Origin: Ramazzottius varieornatus
Lineage: Eukaryota > Tardigrada > Eutardigrada > Parachela > Ramazzottiidae
DNA: 64,000 nucleotides
Assembly (NCBI GenBank): GCA_001949185.1
Contig: BDGG01000004.1
Location: 862,278 to 926,277 of the forward strand
Direction of reading: 5' to 3'
Shown here: one piece after another, positions 56,456 to 64,000 of the stretch
Layout of the letters: each line of letters starts with the position of its first letter
Position numbering within the stretch: the first letter of the stretch is position 1
The notes under the pieces: model-generated
Databases searched by the model: none
Seen by the model: the letters and a program-made list of their open reading frames with translations, nothing else
What the model was told of the DNA's origin: nothing
Made by a program: the position numbers and the translations under genes

Positions 56456-57124
56456 GCGTCAAGGACTTTCGTTCAAGAACCATAGTGTTCTAGTAAAACT
56501 CTTCTTGACGGATCAGAGAATTTGTATTTGGTCGGAGAACGGCGTAAACTGTAGTGTAATACACTGTCTGTTTCATCGCTGTATTTGTAAAATTTTCGCA
56601 TCGAACGCTTTAAGCTGTTGCAATCTCGCAGCACATTCCACATCCACCAACCTCCACAAAAAAAAGTAAAAGTCATCTGGGTGAGCTGTAACTTCGACAC
56701 TATGGGCCTTTAATACTTCCTCGTTCTAAGCGATTCCGCCTATTCTTATCCGGGACCAGATCTCGAAAACTCTTTCCGCGTTTGCGAGCCGGAAAGTCGA
56801 ACTTCCGTCCGTTCTTTCTTTTACTTTCAGCAGTCCGCTTAGGACTTTGCAGACAGTGAGTTTTTGGGTTTTACTAGTTTCAGGCTACAGGCGACAGCCT
56901 ATCTCTGCATACAGTGTACGACAAAACTAACCGTTAAAAATGGGCGTAACGCTCCAGCTGAGCTTGCGACTCAGTCGATGAAAGTTAAGTTTTGCTGCTT
57001 GCGCAAATTTCATTGGCTTTAACCATCTGGCTCCATACACCCATTTTTTACGGTTTATTTTGTCCTGCACTGTACACGGCCCCAGTACTAACTTGAGCGC
57101 GCAACGCAGTCGGGAACTATGGTG
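56456..57124. other. Downstream of LEA-like gene up to the assembly gap
   Basis: Should contain the LEA-like 3' UTR. Nothing else recognised. Confidence 0.4.
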
Positions 57125-57919
57125 NNNNNNNNNNNNNNNNNNNNNNNNNNNNNNNNNNNNNNNNNNNNNNNNNNNNNNNNNNNNNNNNNNNNNNNNNNNN
57201 NNNNNNNNNNNNNNNNNNNNNNNNNNNNNNNNNNNNNNNNNNNNNNNNNNNNNNNNNNNNNNNNNNNNNNNNNNNNNNNNNNNNNNNNNNNNNNNNNNNN
57301 NNNNNNNNNNNNNNNNNNNNNNNNNNNNNNNNNNNNNNNNNNNNNNNNNNNNNNNNNNNNNNNNNNNNNNNNNNNNNNNNNNNNNNNNNNNNNNNNNNNN
57401 NNNNNNNNNNNNNNNNNNNNNNNNNNNNNNNNNNNNNNNNNNNNNNNNNNNNNNNNNNNNNNNNNNNNNNNNNNNNNNNNNNNNNNNNNNNNNNNNNNNN
57501 NNNNNNNNNNNNNNNNNNNNNNNNNNNNNNNNNNNNNNNNNNNNNNNNNNNNNNNNNNNNNNNNNNNNNNNNNNNNNNNNNNNNNNNNNNNNNNNNNNNN
57601 NNNNNNNNNNNNNNNNNNNNNNNNNNNNNNNNNNNNNNNNNNNNNNNNNNNNNNNNNNNNNNNNNNNNNNNNNNNNNNNNNNNNNNNNNNNNNNNNNNNN
57701 NNNNNNNNNNNNNNNNNNNNNNNNNNNNNNNNNNNNNNNNNNNNNNNNNNNNNNNNNNNNNNNNNNNNNNNNNNNNNNNNNNNNNNNNNNNNNNNNNNNN
57801 NNNNNNNNNNNNNNNNNNNNNNNNNNNNNNNNNNNNNNNNNNNNNNNNNNNNNNNNNNNNNNNNNNNNNNNNNNNNNNNNNNNNNNNNNNNNNNNNNNNN
57901 NNNNNNNNNNNNNNNNNNN
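57125..57919. other. Assembly gap of 795 N
   Basis: Unresolved bases. Any open frame drawn across it is meaningless. Confidence 1.
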
Positions 57920-59137
57920 TGACACGCTGGGCTGACCGTGTGTGATACTGCACATTCATGCTCGACTGATTGACAGCGACTCTTGATTGGCCGGTCTGGC
58001 GCGTGCTGACTACCCGGACGGATACACGCGCACGACTGTGTGGTGGATCGTACATACTGAGGATCAGAGATCCTATCAGTTGATCTTCCCCCGTAGCAGG
58101 ATGATCGAAAGCTGATCTTAACTTTCTAAAACGGCCAAGTTGACTCGCCTCGCGAACTAAGAACTATGGCCGTAAAAGAATCCATAAAAAATGTTGGATG
58201 GGTTGGCCAGGAGGCTAAAAGTACCACCCATCGGTAGATGAAACAGAGCTTACGACATTCTCTATCAGCTGATCGAACTTCCAGTTTCCACGGGAGATCG
58301 ATGGAAAGAGTATTCGAACTGCTCCTGTTTTTCTTTCTGTTTTCTGGAACGAGTTCCGGCCTTGGTCGTCAGCATAACTAGTCTTGTTGTCTTTGCAGGA
58401 ACCCTTCAGCTTCCAGTCGTGCAAGGCCGCGTTCGGAGAATGCAACGGACCAAGTGGATAGCGATTTGCATTCCGGTTACCCATTCACGCCTATAAGTGA
58501 ATTGTTCGTGGTATCGAGCTGAAGATATAGCCGGACTTCACTACCACTGGCCAGAGCTTCGCCCAAGGATTGTCAGCCGGGCACCGACCAAATGGGCCGA
58601 TGATTGATAGCCCATTGTAAACACTTTATGCTTTATCTGCTGTCTCACTAGTCTATCAGAGCAGGTACGTTCGCTGAAATCACGGCACCCTCCGTAACTC
58701 TTGTCTACAATAGTGATAACCCCCTTAGCCGACATTTCTCAGGAAACAAAGTTTACATATAAAACTGCCAGTCCTGCAGTTTTGGATTTAAAGTCGCTGC
58801 TCGGGTTTCCGAGGAGTGTATTTCGTTTCGCGAAATCGCTTGATTGGATCACTTTGGTTGACTCATTTGCGGTTCTTCGCTGTTTTGATTGGGCTGATTG
58901 TGGTGGTCCGGTAGGAAAATGCCGTGTTCTTGCAGAAGTGCGGATTTACTTTCGAACGGATCATCGCGTGCGCCTTCAACGGATGAGGACTCCTTAGACT
59001 CAAGTCCAGATTCCGGGGAAAAAAGAAAGACTCTTGAAAGGAAAGAAAGCTACAATTACTGCGAGTGCGTGTTAGAACGAGAAGAATCTGTCGCTGGACC
59101 ACCAGGCTTCCAAACGCGAAAGGTTCGCGACGAGAAG
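57920..59137. other. Region upstream of beta-carbonic anhydrase
   Basis: No separate gene supported. From 58898 an open frame runs in phase into the carbonic anhydrase start at 59138 and could encode about 80 extra, hydrophilic, Ser/Glu-rich residues. It may equally be leader or intron. Confidence 0.4.
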
Positions 59138-60766
59138 ATGGTGTTCGGTATCGACAAAGTCCTTTCCGGCATTGTGAAGTACCATCAGACTGTCCGAGGG
59201 GGTATGCTTGAGCAGTTCAAGCGTGTCCGCGACAATCCTGTGGTAAGGGAACACATCCTTTGAAAGTTCTTCCTGGTCCGAAGTTTGAAGCCTGATTTCA
59301 AAGGCCTGCTTTTTTCTTCCTAGCCTTCTGTCCTGATGTTCACCTGCATGGACTCACGCATGATTCCCTCCCGCTTCACGCAGTCGGACGTTGGTGAAAT
59401 GTTCATCGTCCGAAATGCTGGCGTCCTCATTCCCCATTATAAATATTACGGCAAAGAAGCCACTATCAGTAAGTCAAGCATTCTACATATAAGAAACCTT
59501 CCCCATGAATCCACGGCATCGTTTCTTGACATATTGCAGTACTCTGCACCACAGCTTACCTAGTTAAAGGAGCCGGTGAACAATGTGAAAGCTTGACAAC
59601 TACAAATTCTGTTGATCAATGACGTCACCACACCATGTTGCGTGTAGACCGTAGATCTATCGAGTATCGCACCTGCTCAAAACTTTGCCTGAATTTTCTT
59701 TGGTTCTGGATAGATGTCAAAAATGCGAAGGAAAAAAACAAATCTGGGGTTGAGCCACATAATTACGATGTTTTGTGTTTGCAGCAACGGAACCCGGTGC
59801 ACTGGAGTTGGCCTGCGTCATCAATACCGTGCAAGATATCATTGTGTGTGGTCATTCAGATTGCAAGGTCAGCACAGTGTACTTTCCGCTTTATTTCTGC
59901 TTTTCGTGCATTTTTATACTGTTTGATAAGTTAATCGCATGTCTCGATGTGTTGGGAGTGGTCCATCTACGTCATTTTATGGCTGAACGATCAGTTGGTG
60001 TTGCTGTAGGCCATGAACTTGCTGCAAAGTTTAAAGGCCGAAAACACTCCGGAGGACACGGACTTCGCGCATTCGCCGCTGAGGTCGTGGCTGATGCGGT
60101 ATGGCGGAGATTCCTGGGTCCAGTTCGAGAAGATGTTGCAGAGCAAGAAAAACCGCCTGGTCTTCATGGAAGGCAACCACGCCTATGAGGCCGTCATTGA
60201 CGCGAAAAACGAATTCAACATGGCCGACAAATTTTCGCAGGTAACGTAAGCGACCGTGGATTACTAAGTCTTAGTAAAGATCCAAACCTTGCACTGAAAG
60301 AAAATACCTAACGAGATAACTTGCCTTTCCGTCCAGAAGCTTAGGTATCGATAGAAGGGAAAAAGAAGTATTCTGCTGTTTCTCTACGAGTCTATGTTTT
60401 TGCGTCTCAAGCCCGGCAAAAAATATTGGGTATTTTCGTAGAAAAAGGACAAAAGCGCCCAACGACCATACTTTGTAACTCATTAGGATTGCTTGTTTTA
60501 ACGGTTTTGTTTCTCAGGTGTCGACGTTGCACCAACTGGAAAATATCACCTCATACCCGTTCATGCAACGTTTGGTGGACAGTGGGCTGGTGCGTCTGCA
60601 CGCCATGTGGTTTGACATCTATACCGGAAGCATCTTCTACTTCAACAAGCCACACAAGACCTTCATTGAGATCACCGAGAAGAACTGGGATGAATTCCTG
60701 AATGAGAAGGACCGCGAAGCTCTCAAGAAGCAACAGATCTTCGGACTGCGCAATCTTGTAATATAA
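59138..60766 (+). CDS. CAHbeta: Beta-class carbonic anhydrase
   Basis: Zinc enzyme that interconverts CO2 and bicarbonate; animal beta-class members are often mitochondrial and are absent from vertebrates. Exons 59138-59242, 59324-59468, 59785-59867, 60010-60240 and 60518-60766 join in phase to 270 residues; the fly enzyme has 255. Zinc ligands and the catalytic dyad are visible: CMDSR (Cys ligand, Asp, Arg) and CGHSDCK (His and Cys ligands). Also diagnostic are FIVRNAG, ITTEPGALELA and the C-terminal LVRLHAMWFDIYTGSIFYF. The start MVFGIDKVLSGIVKYH matches the usual animal N-terminus. An in-phase extension to 58898 cannot be excluded. Confidence 0.95.
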
Positions 60767-63700
60767 ACTTCTTTTTCAGACTTTATCTCAAATTTTTCTT
60801 CTTTGAAATGTGCCTTGCCGGTATTTAAACACTGCTATTTTTTGCTCTTATCCAGAGAGACATTTATCCACTTTTGCGGCAGTATATGCTGCCACCTTTT
60901 ATCCTTTGGTGTCTACTTGTGAGGTTGTACCTTTGGTTCCATACCGGCTTGTATTGAATGGTTCCTGACGTGCTACGAGATCTTACTGTAGGTCGCCCTT
61001 TGCCTAAGATTCCGTGCCACAGAAAATCTGTATTTTTGATAAAGTAGTGGTAAGTTTCCAGCTGTGCCTTCTTGCTTTGCGAGTCGGAAGAGATACTTTC
61101 TCTGGACTTTTCGGTAACCTACAAGCTTTGCTATGATGTTTTGAGCTTCCAGTTATCGACCATTGTTGCCTACTTCGGCTTTCCAAAAGAACAAACTTTG
61201 AGATTAAAATTTTGTACTAACCCGCTGCTTCGCGTTCTCGTGTGTGATCATCTTCCCAGCTGTACACGTCTGACGCTAACTGAACCTAACTCGGTAAGCA
61301 ATAATGCTGCATGACGTCAAGTTACATAACCATTATCCAAGGCGGAGATTGCATTGTACTGTAAGAGCCGCGCTGCGTAGGTAAAGAGGGCCAAATGATC
61401 CATAGTGAGCCTCTTTCCTCTTCCTTTTTTGTTGAAGTATTGTAGGACATCAAGCAGAAGCTTGCCACAACGGTTGCGTCTGCATAACAGAGTACTATGT
61501 TGTTGATTCGGTCGATTGGGTGGCTTGTCGGGCTCTTCCTCCCTATTCCTTTGCGTTCGGATTCCGCGTTGTCGAGCTGGTGCGCGCAGCACGTCGAAGC
61601 CTCATCGCATCGATCGACCGTTTTTGCAACTTCCTCCTTCTCCCCCTTTTCACCGTCCCGGAGTATAAGTCCATCAAAAGGAAGCTACAGTATTGGAAAA
61701 TCTGCCGTACACGGACACAAAAACGAAAGAGCTAAACATAGTAGATGATATGATGGTGCAAGGTTAACGTGGTGCCTAATGGAAAGTGTCGCCAGCGGTA
61801 ATAAATTCCTCATTCCCTTGTCACCCAACTTCTTCCCCCTTTTTCCTTCTCCATCTTTCGAAGATACAGTAGATTAAACATAAACCGTAAATTTCATCAA
61901 GTTTCCGACTGTTCTTTCGACGGCGATTCATCGGTTTTGGTGAAGTTTTTGGTGGTGACGTCACGGCCGCACGGAACAATCTGGATGGCTCTCTGACGGA
62001 AAGGAAAGTGTATGCCACATCCTTAATTTCATTGCAGATTGGTGTATCCAGTTATTACTTCACTCAACATTGTAACTATTCCGTGTTTGTCTGCCACTAA
62101 TTGAGACAGGTGACAGTTTATAATCGCCGTCACGCAAAGGAGGAAACATCATCGTTTGGCTTCTCCGTCATTCCACTTGAAGTTGTTTATCATTCTGATT
62201 CCCTACCTGTCGCACTCGTCTGGATAAAGTTCTTCTTCTTATGGGATTGCTCCAAGTAAGTTCATTAGAAATCTGTCCGGAATCTGGAGCTCAATGAGAA
62301 GTGCCAACCATAGGAAACAGCTGCCCTTTACGACGTTACCCTTTTCGCGGCGACCGTCAAATTTCAATCGTATTACAAAGGCGGAAGTCCAGATGATTTA
62401 CTGTCATCGGATAGACTTCATATGTTCAATTATTTTTCGCGGTTTGGCCCTCGTTGGATTTTGTCTCAACGAGATCGGGATACCGACCACGGCGGACAGG
62501 GAAGCTCTGCATGCGAAAAACAGTATACACTGTGCCGTGTTGTCGAAGGTCTTCCGCAGTCTGAACCAAAATTACTTGAAATTGTGCCGGTTCCCCGGTA
62601 CTCTCAGTCCTGAGGAAGTCTAGACTTCGGTCAGCTATTTGTGGATATTTAGCAAGTGTGGGACCTTCGGCTGTGTGCAATCGAAGTTTGTTTTCTAAAT
62701 AAACAACACCAGTCACGCCGGGCAGCCCTTCCACTGATTTTTCGAATATTTAGATTATGAGCTAGTCTGGGATGGGTTTCGAGTTCTTGACGAAAAGATA
62801 CTGTAGGTTGTTGTTCGACGTTCGTTAATTCTTACGTCACAGATGAATGTGCCTGAAGGAACACAGTTAGTCGATAGGGATAAGTTTAGTTTGCCAGTGG
62901 GAAGAACCCGAAAGATGCACTCTGCTTGGGAGTGTCGTGCACTGAACACGCATGCAAGCCGTCATCCTTTAAAGTCCTTGTGGGGGTAGAGGATAACGCT
63001 CGACTCGAGGTCGATGTTGAGGGTATCTAGTCAACGCTCGTGTCATCGGCACGATCTCGCGATTCGCTTGAAAGACTAAACAATGCCTCTGCCAGTTACC
63101 CTTGTGTAAACAAGCAGTTCTTTTCATGGCGAACCAAGAGAATGCAAATGGCTGAAAAGGGCACTCAAATCTCCGACGTGAAATAACTTCCGCCATCTGC
63201 TAAACTCATTGCCACCTTCCACATGATACATAGGGATTCAATAAGTTTTAAAGCTGCGTTGACCTGAAATTTATTGTCGTTCGATCTCCGCAACTTTCTG
63301 CATAAAATTAGAGCAACTTATGGGCAACACGGCAAAATTAGAGCCTAGGTTGGAAAGTCATTCGTTACAATGTATAGGGAGGTTTCTGGAGTATCTCGTA
63401 CTCAATGTTCTGGAGGAAGTCATATAGTCACTTCCTGGTTGCGCTTTTACGTTCGAATTCACCACTGGATGAAAGAAGAGCGTCGGGTAACTACTATGTA
63501 GTTTGACCAGAAGGAAGTCAAGTCTGACTGCTGTGCGTGTCAAGACTCGAGAAAATTTTCAATTTTTACAAAATAAACGTGCGCAAGTGGAACGGAGTCG
63601 ATTTATGTAGTACGCTACCGGATCACCTAGCAGGTTTTCAAAACTTTTCTGTTTTCTCCACCGCGTTTCTATTTCTGATAAAGTTAGCTTTTACTCTGTA

Positions 63701-64000
63701 TTCCCTTTACACTCTCGTTGCGCTCTATCGAAGCGCTGAAAAATCTTCTATTCCACATATCCAAAAACTGCATTTTCACCATCGGCGCGGATAACGTAAG
63801 AATACCATCACAAAATATACGAATTTACGAAGAAAATCGTGAATCAATTTTTTACATCTTTTCGAAAAATCATTTCTGTTCTGTGCGAGTACCAGGTACC
63901 TTATCTCTAGAGGATGGTGGCTAGATGAGATCGGCTATCTTCTAAACGCGTGTTTTGGAAAATAGCACCTTCAGGTGATTTTAGCTTTGAAAATTATTGA
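60767..64000. other. Right end of window, no gene supported
   Basis: Should begin with the carbonic anhydrase 3' UTR. Remaining open frames are under about 110 codons with no domain I recognise. Two plus-strand sites, about 62588-62635 and 63889-63924, share a CCGGTAC/CCAGGTAC-CTCTAG-type word set and may be pieces of one dispersed repeat. Confidence 0.4.

Noticed and set aside
57060-58055. Very long open frames on both strands around 57.1-58.1 kb
   Set aside because: They run through the 795-base N gap and consist almost wholly of unknown residues.

Overview
The window is eukaryotic nuclear DNA from a small-genome invertebrate. Every recognisable gene is broken by short GT-AG introns, mostly 60-900 bp and often under 100 bp. 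The gene set is animal: Crumbs, a D2-like dopamine receptor, a matrix metalloproteinase, a double-PHD d4 protein and a KCTD5-type BTB protein. The dopamine receptor resembles arthropod Dop2R, and a beta-class carbonic anhydrase plus an LEA-like repeat protein are present. Together these point to an ecdysozoan protostome. A tardigrade would fit the LEA-like protein and the compact introns, but I infer this and did not establish it by any search.

Layout. 1-7.6 kb: minus-strand UBR1/2 N-recognin E3 ligase, 14 exons, whose C-terminus runs off the left edge. 8.8-12.6 kb: a transposon nest. It holds a PIF1-like helicase remnant, then a hAT element with an 8-bp target duplication, split by a Tc1/mariner-type element with 233-bp inverted repeats. 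13.3-18.2 kb: minus-strand D2-like dopamine receptor. 18.2-31.1 kb: about 13 kb without a recognisable gene, holding MITE-like palindromes and hairpins. 31.1-32.9 kb: minus-strand DPF/d4 double-PHD protein. 33.6-34.1 kb: plus-strand small secreted-peptide gene with a TATA box, a possible neuropeptide precursor. 35.5-41.6 kb: plus-strand crumbs, 11 exons. 42.1-43.3 kb: minus-strand KCTD5-like, tail to tail with crumbs. 45.5-47.3 kb: minus-strand ATAD1/Msp1, head to head with plus-strand S-adenosylhomocysteinase (47.9-49.9 kb). 51.6-54.4 kb: plus-strand matrix metalloproteinase. 55.3-56.5 kb: plus-strand LEA-like protein. 57.1-57.9 kb: assembly gap. 59.1-60.8 kb: plus-strand beta-carbonic anhydrase. 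The last 3.2 kb hold no gene I can support.

The genes do not form one pathway; they are ordinary housekeeping and developmental genes side by side. A palindromic MITE-like family, whose arms carry CCAAGTGGCGCAC and its complement, recurs about ten times. It sits mainly in introns and in the gene-poor stretch, and two copies are dimers. Exon limits were read by eye from splice consensus, reading phase and remembered family similarity; no search was run. The points most worth follow-up are the candidate neuropeptide gene, the LEA-like protein, the nested transposons (one nearly intact) and the MITE-like family.
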